From positions 1 to 51,413 of the forward strand of contig JAIFLV010000004.1 in assembly GCA_020048895.1 (NCBI GenBank): a stretch of 51,413 nucleotides of DNA. The letters run 5' to 3'. The notes under the pieces were generated by a model that was given only the letters and a program-made list of their open reading frames with translations, was not told where the DNA came from and searched no databases. Source of the DNA: Rhodoferax sp. GTDB taxonomy: Bacteria; Pseudomonadota; Gammaproteobacteria; Burkholderiales; Burkholderiaceae_C. The translations under genes and the position numbers were made by a program. Positions 9,234 to 18,305 of the stretch are shown here, one piece after another; the first letter of the stretch is position 1, and the number at the start of each line of letters is the position of its first letter.

Positions 9234-10830
9234 CCTCGTCGATTTGCCACGGGTCGAGGAACTGCTCGGCATAGCGACGGTAAATGCCCTCGCGCAGGAA
9301 AATGTCAAACAGATCGGGGTCGATATGACCACCGGTGCTGAACTTGTGCATGATGCCCATCGCCTGAGACAGTTTCATGCCGATCTTGTAGGGTCGATCA
9401 CGTGCCGTGAGTGCCTCAAAGATGTCAGAAATGCCCATGACCCGCGCCTGCACCGACATCTGATCCCGGGTGAGCCCCTTGGGATAGCCTTTTCCGTCCA
9501 TGCGTTCATGGTGGCCACCGGCAAACTCAGGCACCTTTTTCAGGTGTTTGGGCCACGGCAACTGCTCGAGCATGCGGATGGTGGCAACAATGTGGTGGTT
9601 AATAGTCTCGCGCTCGGCTGCCGTCAGCGTGCCGGCGCGAATGGTCAGGTTCTCGATTTCATCAGCACTGAGGAAGTTGGTTTCCACCCCCTCTACATTA
9701 CGCCAGGTGCGCTTCTGACCGATGTCCCGCACACGCTGCATGTCAGCCTCTTTCATGGCTTCGCCGCCGGTGTTGGTGAAGCGCAGGAAATCCCGGTCGG
9801 AATCGAGTGCATGGTTGTGGTCGCGGCAATCCGACCAAAGCTCTGCTTCAGCGTCCGGATCTTTCACATCCCGCAACGCCAGCTGGGCACGCAGTGTTTC
9901 AATTTCATGGTCGCGCTTCAAGACTTCAAAGCGTGTGTCGATCAGCCCGATGCGGTCAAACAAAGTCTGGAGTTTGGTCGCCTTGTCTACCACGTGTACG
10001 GGCGTGGTGACTTTGCCGCAATCGTGCAACAGGCCGGCGATCTTGAGCTCGTAACGGTCCCTGTCGTCCATGCTAAAAGTCGCCAGCGGTCCGTCATGCG
10101 CTGCATTGGCCGCATCGGCAAGCATCATGGTCAGCGCCGGCACCCGCTGGCAGTGGCCACCCGTGTAGTGCGACTTTTCGTCGATAGCCAGATTGATCAG
10201 ACTGATGAATGACTCAAACAACTCTTCCAGCTGTGTCATCAAATTGCGGTTGGTGATCGCAATGGCGGCCTGTGATGCCAGCGACTCCGCCAGGCTTTGG
10301 TCGGCACTCGAAAAGCTCACCACGGCCCCATTGGTCCGGTTCTGGGCGTTGATCAGCTGCAAGACGCCAATAACGTCACCCTCATGGTCTTTCATGGGCA
10401 CTGACAGGAACGACTGCGACCGATAACCGGTGCGCTCATCGAACTGGCGCGTACCGGAAAAATCGAAATTGGGCTCGATATAGGCGTCTGTGATGTTGAC
10501 GGTCAGGTGATTCAGCGCGGTGTAGGCCGCCACCAGCGATACGTTGGGTTTGTCGTCTGCATCAAACAGGGGCAGATTCGGGAAGTTAATCGGATTGCCC
10601 GAACTGCCGCCCATCGCAATTTTCAAGGAATCGGTGCGCAGTATTTCGAAACGCAAAGCCTTGCGGTCGTTGGTCACACGATAGAGTGTGCCCCCGTCGG
10701 CATTAGTGATGGTCTTTGCCGCAATCAGAATACTCTCGAGCAGCCGTTCAATGTCCCGTTCTTTGGACAGTGCCGCCCCGATCGTATTGAGTTGCTCCAG
10801 CCGACGTAACAGGTCATCAACGGAGTCCAC
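9205..10830 (-). CDS. GAF domain / HD-GYP domain protein (probable c-di-GMP phosphodiesterase)
   Basis: Likely degrades cyclic di-GMP in response to a ligand or redox state sensed by its GAF domain. Residues about 20-195 form the GAF domain (LLESILIAAKTITNADGGTL to SLASQAAIAITN). Residues about 210-520 form an HD-GYP domain with GGHCQRVPAL, LLHDCGKV, the HHERMDGKGYPKGL stretch (HD-GYP signature) and DIFEALTARDRPYK. A roughly 130-residue insertion separates the HD and GYP parts. Start: GTG 10830 has a perfect GGGAGGA six bases upstream; a TTG five codons earlier is less likely. It lies 16 bp downstream of the DUF349 gene. Confidence 0.9.
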   Translation of the reverse strand: MDSVDDLLRRLEQLNTIGAALSKERDIERLLESILIAAKTITNADGGTLYRVTNDRKALRFEILRTDSLKIAMGGSSGNPINFPNLPLFDADDKPNVSLVAAYTALNHLTVNITDAYIEPNFDFSGTRQFDERTGYRSQSFLSVPMKDHEGDVIGVLQLINAQNRTNGAVVSFSSADQSLAESLASQAAIAITNRNLMTQLEELFESFISLINLAIDEKSHYTGGHCQRVPALTMMLADAANAAHDGPLATFSMDDRDRYELKIAGLLHDCGKVTTPVHVVDKATKLQTLFDRIGLIDTRFEVLKRDHEIETLRAQLALRDVKDPDAEAELWSDCRDHNHALDSDRDFLRFTNTGGEAMKEADMQRVRDIGQKRTWRNVEGVETNFLSADEIENLTIRAGTLTAAERETINHHIVATIRMLEQLPWPKHLKKVPEFAGGHHERMDGKGYPKGLTRDQMSVQARVMGISDIFEALTARDRPYKIGMKLSQAMGIMHKFSTGGHIDPDLFDIFLREGIYRRYAEQFLDPWQIDEVNPQEWVAR

Positions 10831-10846
10831 GGCAATTCCTCCCAAA

Positions 10847-13579
10847 TTACTTCTTCAACAACACTTTCAGCACATTTTGTACCCGGCGCGCCAACTGCGC
10901 ATCGAACGCACCAGCCAACACTACCGCAGCATCCTGGCCCCAGGTTTGCGCCGGGGACGGATCGTTACGGCGGGTAAGCAACTGTAATTGCAAATTGCGT
11001 CGTGCGCCAATGTCTTCGGCCGGTGTGGGTACTTCTGCGGCCATTTCCAGCCGCAACAGGGCCTCCTGAGGCGACGGCGCCTTGGCAGTAGTTGACAAAT
11101 TGCCGGTTACCGCCTGAATCCATGCCGCTCTGGTTGCCGATGTTGCACGGGAGCCCAGATCATGGGCGCTGGGCACCAGCGCGGCATCGCGCTTTTCCCA
11201 GGCTGTGAGTAGCTGTGTCAGTGCCTCACCATGGGCCTGCGCCGCCAGTTTTTTCAAGGCATGCTGCGCATTCTCCATGGCCTCACGCTGTGCCCGAAAT
11301 GCCGTATCCCCCAGGCGCGGTGCTTCCTGCCAGGCCGCTACTGGCGCGCGGCCTCCCGCGGCATCGTTGCGGTCACGCGAACGCTCGCCGGGCTTACCAT
11401 CGCGCGATGCACCCATGCCGCCTTTGCGCTCGCCCCACTTGGCACCCTTGCCGCTGGACTGCGCCGGTGCGTCTTTGCGCATGCCGGGTCGGTCGTCGCC
11501 ACGCATGGCGACCACTGGCTTGGGCGCCGGTTTCACGGGTGCAGCGGGAGCTTGAGGTTCATCATCCGGGGCTTCAGATGCTACATTATCAGGAGCTGCC
11601 AACGCACTATCTGCGGGCGCTACAGCTTCATTTGATACAGAAGAACCCGACTCAGCCGCAGTGGCCTGGGCAGCCGCCAAGGCCTGTGCCTCCTGTACGC
11701 CTGCCGCTTTCACATCCTGCTGCGCCTGTGCCTGGCCATGCAACGCAGCTTCGAGCGCGGCAAGCGCTGCCCGAATGGCTTGCGCATCGCCCGCGGCATT
11801 GGCCGCCTCCACCGCCTTGGCGGCCTGCAACACCGCCCGGTCCCGCGCGCCCAAGGCGGCGTCGGCTTTCTCACGCTCCGCCGTCTTGCGGTTGAAAGCG
11901 TCGTCGATCGGTTTTCTGAACGCATCCCACAGCTTTTGTTCCTGGCGCCGGTCGATTGGCACCTCATGCGCCTGCGCTTGCCAGCGTTGCTGCAAGGCGC
12001 GCACCGCGTCCACGCGCAACACCGGCGCCGCGCCCAGCACCCTGGCTTCTTCAATCATCGCGTGGCGCACCACCAAACTCTGCTCCTGCGTCGCCTGCAA
12101 AGGTGCAGCGGCATTCGATATTGCAGCTTTCCACAGCGGTTGGAGCTCGGCGAAGGTCTTTTCGCCCAGATGTCCGGCATCGCGCCAGCGATCGCCGAAC
12201 TGGTGCAGGATGCGGTTGAAGCCTTTCCAGTCTCCATCCAGCGCTGTGCGGTTGGCAGCCGCCCAGGCGTTGACCTCTTCAATCAGCGCCAGCCGCTGCG
12301 CCTTGTGCTCGGCCGTTTCAGCCTTGAGTTTTTCCAGCCAGGCCTCAACCACTTTGTGGGCTTCGTTGCACGCTTCATCGAACCGCTTCCACATGGCATG
12401 GTTGGGCGCGCCACCCTGATCCGTCTGTTTCCACTGTTCACGCAAAGTACGCAGGGTTTCCTGCATCTTGCGACCCCCAATGGCCTGCCCCTCCGGTCGT
12501 TTGAGTAGTCCTTCGGCCTGGGCCACGAGACCTTCGCGCAACTGGTCGGCCCGCCAGCGCTGCCAACCCTCCAACTCGCCAGCTGCAGCCAGCGCCGCAT
12601 GGGCCTGATTTTCCAGCTTGTCGTCAATGATCTTGCCAAACTCCTTGAGCGCATGGCGTAACGCACCGGCAGCACCGGCACTGGCCTTGCCGTGACCTTC
12701 AGCAATTTCCGCCTCCAAAGTCGTCAGCACCTGCCGCACAGCCTCATTGGCCTTGGCACGCACTTCGGGGTCCAGTTTGGGCTTGGGCTGCTTTGCTGCG
12801 GCCAGTTCCACGGCCACGCCGCGCGCAGCACGCAACTCATCGGCCCAGACAGGAACGGGCGGCAAAGCTGCTGCGGGGTCCTCTGCAGCAGCAACCGCTT
12901 GCGCCAAAGCGGCCTGAAAAGCCTCCCACACCAACAGCAATTGACTGCGCGACGCCTCCAGCAGATTGGGGAATTTGATATCCACCGACGACCAGCTCGC
13001 ATCGGCCACAAGTTCGGAAGCCTGTGCCTGCCAATGCTCTACGTCGACCTGCAATGCATCCACTACGGCTTTGGCGTCCAGCCATGATTTGGTGGACAAG
13101 ACTTCAATGCGTTGTGCCAGCAGCACGGCCGCTTCACGCTGCACCTGAACCCGGCGTTGCAGATCCTCAATCACGCGCACCCGCTCGGCCAACTGGCCTT
13201 TGATGGATGCCAGCGGTTCACGGCTCAGGGGTGCTCCCGCCTTGGCGGCATCGCGCTGCCAAGCCATGGCATCGGCGATATTGAGTTTTGCGATGGCCAA
13301 GAGCGTCTGGGCCTTGGCAGCCCACTCCGCCGCCAGCACTTCCTGGCCCTTGGCGCGTTTGGCCTCATCGATGCGCTCGCGCACCAGTTTGGCGGCACCC
13401 TTGTCCTTGACGCTCAGCTCCCGAAAAACATCGGCCAGTTGTTCTGGCTGGGGGTTCGTCAGCAGCCATTCCCGCAGCCGTGCCGAGCGCTCGCCCGAGG
13501 TGGGAGCTGCGAAGGCGCCGCCAGTCAGACTGTCTAGGTGGGCAATATCATTGTGTTTGGCGGAAGGAGTCGACGTCAC
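10847..13579 (-). CDS. DUF349 domain-containing protein, large
   Basis: Function unknown. About 910 residues, mostly helical, with several DUF349-like segments in the middle (LREQWKQTDQGGAPNHAMWK; FNRILHQFGDRWRDAGHLG; LQQRWQAQAHEVPIDRRQEQ). An Ala/Pro/Gly-rich low-complexity stretch (about 690-780) and a C-terminal helical domain follow. The open frame runs up to 13873, but the first 98 codons (signal-free, Cys- and Gly-rich) look non-coding. The GTG at 13579 before TSTPSAKHND is the most plausible start, with no good SD, so the start is uncertain. It probably forms an operon with the downstream HD-GYP gene. Confidence 0.75.
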   Translation of the reverse strand: MTSTPSAKHNDIAHLDSLTGGAFAAPTSGERSARLREWLLTNPQPEQLADVFRELSVKDKGAAKLVRERIDEAKRAKGQEVLAAEWAAKAQTLLAIAKLNIADAMAWQRDAAKAGAPLSREPLASIKGQLAERVRVIEDLQRRVQVQREAAVLLAQRIEVLSTKSWLDAKAVVDALQVDVEHWQAQASELVADASWSSVDIKFPNLLEASRSQLLLVWEAFQAALAQAVAAAEDPAAALPPVPVWADELRAARGVAVELAAAKQPKPKLDPEVRAKANEAVRQVLTTLEAEIAEGHGKASAGAAGALRHALKEFGKIIDDKLENQAHAALAAAGELEGWQRWRADQLREGLVAQAEGLLKRPEGQAIGGRKMQETLRTLREQWKQTDQGGAPNHAMWKRFDEACNEAHKVVEAWLEKLKAETAEHKAQRLALIEEVNAWAAANRTALDGDWKGFNRILHQFGDRWRDAGHLGEKTFAELQPLWKAAISNAAAPLQATQEQSLVVRHAMIEEARVLGAAPVLRVDAVRALQQRWQAQAHEVPIDRRQEQKLWDAFRKPIDDAFNRKTAEREKADAALGARDRAVLQAAKAVEAANAAGDAQAIRAALAALEAALHGQAQAQQDVKAAGVQEAQALAAAQATAAESGSSVSNEAVAPADSALAAPDNVASEAPDDEPQAPAAPVKPAPKPVVAMRGDDRPGMRKDAPAQSSGKGAKWGERKGGMGASRDGKPGERSRDRNDAAGGRAPVAAWQEAPRLGDTAFRAQREAMENAQHALKKLAAQAHGEALTQLLTAWEKRDAALVPSAHDLGSRATSATRAAWIQAVTGNLSTTAKAPSPQEALLRLEMAAEVPTPAEDIGARRNLQLQLLTRRNDPSPAQTWGQDAAVVLAGAFDAQLARRVQNVLKVLLKK
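11580..11640. repeat. Second copy of the Comamonadaceae-type repeat, inside the DUF349 gene
   Basis: The plus strand has TATCAGGAGCTGCCAACGCA then CTATCTGCGGGCGCTACAGC. This shares the AGCTGC...GCGCA-CTATC...GCGCTA organisation of the copy in tilS. It lies in frame in the low-complexity part of the DUF349 gene, encoding part of the NEAVAPADSALAAPDNVA linker. Family assignment is from memory. Confidence 0.5.
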
Positions 13580-14020
13580 GGTGGGGCTCGGAAAAATGTT
13601 GATACAAAAACTGCAGCCCTGTATTTTCGCCGCGAATCCACGCCGGTTCCTACGTTTTTGCACTGGAACGACAACCAACCCACTATATATATAGTCCAGC
13701 GAGTGGTTTTCCCCGACATTTGGCCCACCCGGCACGCCGTGCGAACATTCAGCACAACGCCCACCGGTGGCTCCAGACATGTCGAGCTCGCCAGATTGAT
13801 ATGTCTTTAATAGTCGTATAACTCTATTTAATATTGTTGACTTGGTATATGCAACCCACCTAGAATCCGCCATCCCACGTTTTCACATGGGATAAACCCG
13901 AACCCGCTGCCGAACCCGGCATATTCAAATCGCTGCACATGTCGAAACGACGCCGCAGGATATTGATAGCGTACCAACCCAAACGCGGTATTCAGTTACC
14001 ACGCCAAAGAAGGAAGAGCT
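13580..14020 (+). promoter_or_regulatory. Intergenic region with sigma70-type promoter for the transglycosylase gene
   Basis: About 440 bp without a supported gene. TTGACT at 13837-13842 and TAGAAT at 13861-13866, separated by 18 bp, form a good sigma70 promoter reading into the lytic transglycosylase gene; transcription would begin near 13873 and leave a roughly 150-nt leader. A short TA run (CTATATATATAG) lies near 13685. The spurious N-terminal extension of the DUF349 frame also crosses this region. Confidence 0.6.
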
Positions 14021-14839
14021 ATGACAGCGACCGAAAAATTCACCCAAGGCTTACGCACTGTTCTCAGTAACATTGCTCAAGTTTTTTTTGCCATTACACA
14101 CAACGGTTTTGCCCTGCTGGGCCTGGCCGTAGTGTTTGCCGTGATTGCACTCACAGCGCGCCCCGAAATCCGGGAGGCCGGAGAAGTCCAGCTCATGAGC
14201 TGGCTGCAAACCCGGCAAGCGTCCGACGCCGTGATTGTGGAAGATGCGAGCGCCATCGAACGCGCAACCGCGACCAACCCGAGCGAACTGCCCAAACCGC
14301 AGGCGGCAGCAGCCTTCTGGCTAAGCAAGAAATACGGCATTGCACCTGAGCCATTAGGAGCTTTAGTGGCGGCTGCATTTGATGCTGGCACCCGTGCCAA
14401 GGTGGAGCCCACGCTGATTCTTGCGGTCATGGCCGTAGAGTCCGGCTTTAACCCCTTTGCGCAGAGCGCCGTTGGCGCCCAAGGCCTGATGCAGGTAATG
14501 ACCAAGATCCACAGCGACAAGTACCAGGGGTTTGGCGGCCAGTTCGCCGCCTTTGACCCGGTCAGTAACTTGCGCGTGGGCGTCAAGGTGTTACAGGAAT
14601 GCATCGCGCGGGCTGGTTCAGTGGAAGGCGGCCTGAAGTTTTACGTTGGCGCTGCCAATCTGGACGATGACGGCGGGTACACCGCCAAGGTCCTGGCAGA
14701 GCACGGCCGCTTGCAACTGGTGGTAAGTGGGCGCAACGTGCCGTTGACCGCACCGCAGGCAATCCCCGTAGCACGCCCGGTCAAGCCTCCGGAACCCGCT
14801 GTACGTGAAGAGCAACTCGCAGGGCTTTTCAACAGTTAA
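14021..14839 (+). CDS. Membrane-anchored lytic transglycosylase (SLT domain)
   Basis: Cleaves the MurNAc-GlcNAc bond of peptidoglycan. 272 residues. One N-terminal transmembrane helix (about 28-46, GFALLGLAVVFAVIALTA) anchors it in the inner membrane. The SLT domain (about 120-245) has the catalytic glutamate in LAVMAVESGFNPFAQSAVGA followed by QGLMQVMTKIHSDKY. The C-terminal tail is Pro/Ala-rich. Start ATG 14021 follows AGGAAGAGCT. It stands alone with its own promoter and precedes the riboswitch-controlled glyA gene. Confidence 0.88.
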   Translation: MTATEKFTQGLRTVLSNIAQVFFAITHNGFALLGLAVVFAVIALTARPEIREAGEVQLMSWLQTRQASDAVIVEDASAIERATATNPSELPKPQAAAAFWLSKKYGIAPEPLGALVAAAFDAGTRAKVEPTLILAVMAVESGFNPFAQSAVGAQGLMQVMTKIHSDKYQGFGGQFAAFDPVSNLRVGVKVLQECIARAGSVEGGLKFYVGAANLDDDGGYTAKVLAEHGRLQLVVSGRNVPLTAPQAIPVARPVKPPEPAVREEQLAGLFNS

Positions 14840-14872
14840 GAGTCCCAGTGCGAGTGGTGTCGGGTAAAATCC

Positions 14873-14994
14873 GCCCGCACGCAACTGGCGATAGGCCCCC
14901 GATATGCCATTGGGGCGCTGACGTGGGACACCACTGGGAAGCGTGCCGCAAGCCGTGACCCAACGCTTGTGTTCCGCCGTTCGCCTGGGCAGCC
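14873..14994 (+). ncRNA. ZTP (pfl) riboswitch upstream of glyA
   Basis: The leader contains the conserved blocks of the pfl/ZTP aptamer: CGCAACTGGCG at the 5' end, then GTGGGACACCACTGGGAAGC, a variable linker, and CCGTTCGCCTGGGC at 14977-14990, the 3' pseudoknot/ligand half. ZTP riboswitches bind ZMP/ZTP, which accumulate when 10-formyl-tetrahydrofolate is short, and commonly control glyA and other one-carbon genes. That matches the gene 62 bp downstream. A TAAAAT at about 14865 could be the -10 box. The identification is by consensus recall; a covariance-model search would decide. Confidence 0.8.
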
Positions 14995-15056
14995 CTTGTT
15001 TCATCGCGTTTCACCATGCGGATGACCAAGGTGCCTTGTCTTGAAGGACTGCCATC

Positions 15057-16316
15057 ATGTACCACCGCAACATTCTTGTCGAACAAACCGACCCCGAACT
15101 CTTCGTCGCCATTCAGGCAGAAAACGCTCGCCAGGAACACCATATTGAGTTGATTGCCAGTGAAAACTATGCCTCACCGGCTGTCATGGCCGCGCAAGGC
15201 AGCCAGCTCACCAACAAGTATGCGGAAGGCTACCCGGGCAAGCGTTACTACGGTGGCTGCGAACATGTGGATGTGGCCGAACAATTGGCAATCGACCGCA
15301 TCAAGCAGATCTTTGGTGCCCAGGCCGCCAACGTGCAGCCACATTGCGGTGCCTCCGCCAATGAAGCAGTATTCCTGGCCTTCTTAAAGCCCGGCGACAC
15401 CATCATGGGCATGAGCCTGGCCGAAGGCGGCCACCTCACGCACGGCATGCCGCTCAATATGAGCGGCAAGTGGTTCAACGTGGTGAGCTATGGGCTCGAC
15501 GCCAACGAAGCCATTGACTACGACGCGATGGAGCGCAAAGCCCACGAGCACAAACCCAAACTCATCATCGCCGGTGCCAGCGCCTATTCGCTCGCCATTG
15601 ACTTTGAACGTTTTGCCAGGGTTGCCAAGGCCGTTGGTGCCATCTTCATGGTCGATATGGCGCACTACGCGGGCCTGATTGCCGCCGGCGTCTACCCCAA
15701 CCCGGTGCCCTATGCCGACGTTGTCACCAGCACCACGCACAAAAGCCTGCGCGGGCCGCGTGGCGGCATCATCCTGATGAAGTCCGAACACGAGAAAGCC
15801 ATCAACAGTGCGATTTTCCCCGGCCTGCAGGGTGGCCCGCTGATGCACGTGATCGCCGCCAAGGCGGTGGCATTCAAGGAAGCACTACAACCGGAATTCA
15901 AGATTTACCAGCAACAGGTACTGAAAAACGCCCAGATCGTGGCCCAGACCCTGACCGAGCGCGGGCTGCGCATTGTGAGTGGTCGCACCGAAAGCCACGT
16001 CATGCTGGTGGACCTGCGCGAAAGTTCGACTTGGAGACATGGCATCACTGGCAAGGAGGCCGAGGCAGTGTTGGGCAGTGCCCACATGACCATCAACAAG
16101 AATGCCATTCCCAATGACCCCGAAAAACCCATGGTCACCAGTGGCGTGCGCATTGGCACACCAGCCATGACCACCCGCGGCTTCAAGGACGAGGAGGCTC
16201 GGGCCACCGCCCATCTGGTGGCCGACGTGCTTGATAACCCGCGCGATGCAGCCAATATCGAGGCCGTGCGCGCCAAGGTACATGCGCTCACCGCGCGTTT
16301 CCCGGTGTACCGGTGA
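15057..16316 (+). CDS. glyA: Serine hydroxymethyltransferase
   Basis: PLP enzyme that interconverts serine plus THF and glycine plus 5,10-methylene-THF, the main source of one-carbon units. 419 residues. Signatures are [30 protein letters not shown], and the PLP-lysine motif [19 protein letters not shown]-terminal [17 protein letters not shown] is typical. A small oddity: where most relatives read VDLR-(2 residues)-GITGKEAE, this protein reads [19 protein letters not shown], about five extra residues on a surface loop. It is regulated by the preceding ZTP riboswitch and followed by nrdR. Confidence 0.97.
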   Translation: MYHRNILVEQTDPELFVAIQAENARQEHHIELIASENYASPAVMAAQGSQLTNKYAEGYPGKRYYGGCEHVDVAEQLAIDRIKQIFGAQAANVQPHCGASANEAVFLAFLKPGDTIMGMSLAEGGHLTHGMPLNMSGKWFNVVSYGLDANEAIDYDAMERKAHEHKPKLIIAGASAYSLAIDFERFARVAKAVGAIFMVDMAHYAGLIAAGVYPNPVPYADVVTSTTHKSLRGPRGGIILMKSEHEKAINSAIFPGLQGGPLMHVIAAKAVAFKEALQPEFKIYQQQVLKNAQIVAQTLTERGLRIVSGRTESHVMLVDLRESSTWRHGITGKEAEAVLGSAHMTINKNAIPNDPEKPMVTSGVRIGTPAMTTRGFKDEEARATAHLVADVLDNPRDAANIEAVRAKVHALTARFPVYR

Positions 16317-16317
16317 G

Positions 16318-16440
16318 TACCCCCCTGAGGCGCTGCGCGCCTTCCCCCCTCAACGCCATCCTTCGGTGGCAGGGGGGACGCACCCTGTGGCCCGGCAAAG
16401 CCGGTTCCGCGGGTGCCCGCCATCAAGCCCGCGCCTGCAA
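16318..16440. repeat. GC-rich Comamonadaceae intergenic repeat between glyA and nrdR
   Basis: The gap contains CCCCCTGAGGCGCTGCGCGC then CTTCCCCCC, later GGGGGGACGC and CGGCAAAGCCGG. These blocks form nested inverted repeats (GCGCTGCGCGC; CCGGCAAAGCCGG; CCCCCC/GGGGGG). I recognise this composite as an extragenic repeat scattered through Comamonadaceae genomes. It could fold into a strong hairpin that attenuates read-through from glyA into nrdR. Confidence 0.6.
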
Positions 16441-16458
16441 CCTGCGGGTTGTTCAGGC

Positions 16459-16908
16459 ATGAAATGCCCTTTCTGCAGCCACTCTGAAACACCGGTCGTT
16501 GAGACACGGGTTTCGGAGGACGGCGACTTCATCCGGCGCCGACGCCAATGCGGCGCATGCGAAAAGCGCTTCACCACCTACGAGCGCCCGGACGTCAACT
16601 TCCCGGCCATCGTCAAGAAAGACGGGCGGCGCATTGACTACGCTGCAGCCAAACTGCGCGGCTCGTTTGCCCTGGCACTGCGCAAGCGGCCGGTCAGCAC
16701 CGAGCAGGTTGGCGCCGCCATCGACCGTATCGAAGAAAAGATATTGAACCTTGGCCTGCGTGAGGTGCCATCAGCCCGGATAGGGGAACTGGTGATGCGC
16801 GAGCTAAAAAAGCTAGACAAGGTCGCCTACGTGCGCTTTGCCAGCGTCTACCGCAGTTTTGAAGATATTGACGAGTTCAAGACGCTGGTGGATGAGGTGC
16901 GGCGGTAG
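16459..16908 (+). CDS. nrdR: Transcriptional repressor of ribonucleotide reductase genes
   Basis: Zinc-finger/ATP-cone repressor that senses ATP/dATP and binds NrdR boxes upstream of nrd operons. 149 residues. The N-terminal zinc ribbon is MKCPFCSH ... [13 protein letters not shown], with four cysteines. The ATP-cone follows ([19 protein letters not shown] ... [20 protein letters not shown]). Length and ends match the family. ATG 16459 begins exactly at the conserved zinc ribbon. The glyA-nrdR order is common in Betaproteobacteria. Confidence 0.97.
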   Translation: MKCPFCSHSETPVVETRVSEDGDFIRRRRQCGACEKRFTTYERPDVNFPAIVKKDGRRIDYAAAKLRGSFALALRKRPVSTEQVGAAIDRIEEKILNLGLREVPSARIGELVMRELKKLDKVAYVRFASVYRSFEDIDEFKTLVDEVRR

Positions 16909-17005
16909 AGCAACCTGCCCTTGGCAAGACGATTGGTCCGACGTGCGTGCTCAAACAGCGGACAAGCGGCGTTGCAAAAGCTACAGCCATTGGCACAATG
17001 AAGAG

Positions 17006-17635
17006 ATGCTGAAACCAAACGCATCCACCCGCACTGCCCGTGGGTTTTCACTGATAGAACTGCTGGTAACCCTCGCTCTGGTGGGCATTCTTATGGCTCT
17101 TGCGGCACCGTCGCTGGGTGATTTTGGCGTTCGTAACCAGCTTTTGTCCATTGGCAACGATTTCTCGGCCAGCGTGCTGCGCGCGCGCAATGAAGCCATC
17201 AGCAAGAACACTTGTGTCACGATGTGCATGAGTACCACGGTGGACCGAGTCGGAAGCAGCGTGCCAGTTTGCAGTACCACCGGACAAGACTGGCAAGTGG
17301 GATGGATTGTGTTTTTAAATCCGTCTTGCGACGCACCCAACACGCCAGAGCCGGAGGACATGAACGGTGACGGTGATGACACAGATGATGAAGACAAGGC
17401 AGGAAACTTGATCTTTATCCGTCGCCCGGTGCAGGGTGAATACTATCTCCAAGCACAGGCCAGCACGCGCAAGATTTTCTTTAATGCACGCGGAAATCCA
17501 CGCCTTACGGATGCTGACGAGTTTGACCTTGTTTACCGTGCCAGCAATGATCCATTGACATTGAAATATGCATTCAATATTTGTCTGGATGCTATGGGGC
17601 GTACCCGCAACGTCAAACCCGCTGAAGGTTGTTGA
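17006..17635 (+). CDS. fimT: Type IV pilus minor pseudopilin, FimT/GspH type
   Basis: Minor pilin that probably primes pilus assembly with PilV, W, X and PilY1 in the inner membrane. 209 residues. The class III leader cleaved by PilD is seen as RTARG/FSLIELLVTLALVGI (residues 10-29; the Glu at +5 is conserved) and continues into the hydrophobic helix. A GspH/FimT globular domain follows. An unusually acidic loop, EPEDMNGDGDDTDDEDKAG near residues 112-131, could bind Ca2+. First gene of the operon, starting 97 bp after nrdR; pilV follows by 13 bp. Confidence 0.87.
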   Translation: MLKPNASTRTARGFSLIELLVTLALVGILMALAAPSLGDFGVRNQLLSIGNDFSASVLRARNEAISKNTCVTMCMSTTVDRVGSSVPVCSTTGQDWQVGWIVFLNPSCDAPNTPEPEDMNGDGDDTDDEDKAGNLIFIRRPVQGEYYLQAQASTRKIFFNARGNPRLTDADEFDLVYRASNDPLTLKYAFNICLDAMGRTRNVKPAEGC

Positions 17636-17648
17636 AACACAGGGCTGT

Positions 17649-18305
17649 ATGCAAGTAAACACCATTTCCACACACAGACGGCTGCCAAAGCGCAAGTTCG
17701 CCACGCGCAGGGTGGCGGGCTTTACATTGGTTGAAGTGCTGGTATCGATGGTCATTCTGTCTATCGGCCTTCTCGGTATTGCCGGCTTGCAGGTCGGAGT
17801 CGCAAAGTACAAAGTCAACTCCTGGGCGCGCGCTGCCGTGTCAGGGCTCTACTCCGATTTTGCAGACCGCGTACGAATGAACACCGACGTTGCCGGTGCA
17901 AACTTCATTACCGGCGTGACCAGCACGTCGCAATATGTATTGAACAGCACTTGGGCTGCGCAACAAGGTGCAACCCCTGCCACCCCATCGCCCAATTGTG
18001 AAACGGCGGTTTGCACCGCCACAGAACGGGCCACTTACGATATGGCGGTGTGGCGACAACTCATTCGCTCCAAACTTCCTCAGGGTGCCGCCCTGGTTTC
18101 GGGCGACCGGCGTGATAGTTTTCAGGTCACTTTGATGTGGTTCGACAAGGAAATGACTGAGAAGGACAGTAATAGCGAACTCGTGCTGGCCACAACTACC
18201 ACCTGCACCGCCTCCATGACCGGAATGGCACGTCAAAGCTGTTGTCCTGCAGTCGCCAGCGCTCCAGCAGGTGTGCGTTGTGCCAATTTCACGTTTATCC
18301 CATAA
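17649..18305 (+). CDS. pilV: Type IV pilus minor pilin PilV
   Basis: Minor pilin of the assembly-initiation complex. 218 residues. The prepilin motif RRVAG/FTLVEVLVSMVILS (+5 Glu) is at about residues 21-40 and is followed by ILSIGLLGIAGLQ, typical of PilV. The rest is a Cys-containing globular domain. The start ATG 17649 follows fimT by 13 bp. The stop TAA overlaps the pilW ATG (TAATG), giving translational coupling. Confidence 0.88.
   Translation: MQVNTISTHRRLPKRKFATRRVAGFTLVEVLVSMVILSIGLLGIAGLQVGVAKYKVNSWARAAVSGLYSDFADRVRMNTDVAGANFITGVTSTSQYVLNSTWAAQQGATPATPSPNCETAVCTATERATYDMAVWRQLIRSKLPQGAALVSGDRRDSFQVTLMWFDKEMTEKDSNSELVLATTTTCTASMTGMARQSCCPAVASAPAGVRCANFTFIP

Noticed and set aside
13580-13873. 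N-terminal 98-codon extension of the DUF349 frame
   Set aside because: No SD, unusual composition, and it runs through an AT-rich intergenic region that also holds (TA)n sequence.
16980-17010. Sigma54-type promoter (TTGGCAC) before fimT
   Set aside because: The required GC at -12 spacing is missing and the site would overlap the start codon.
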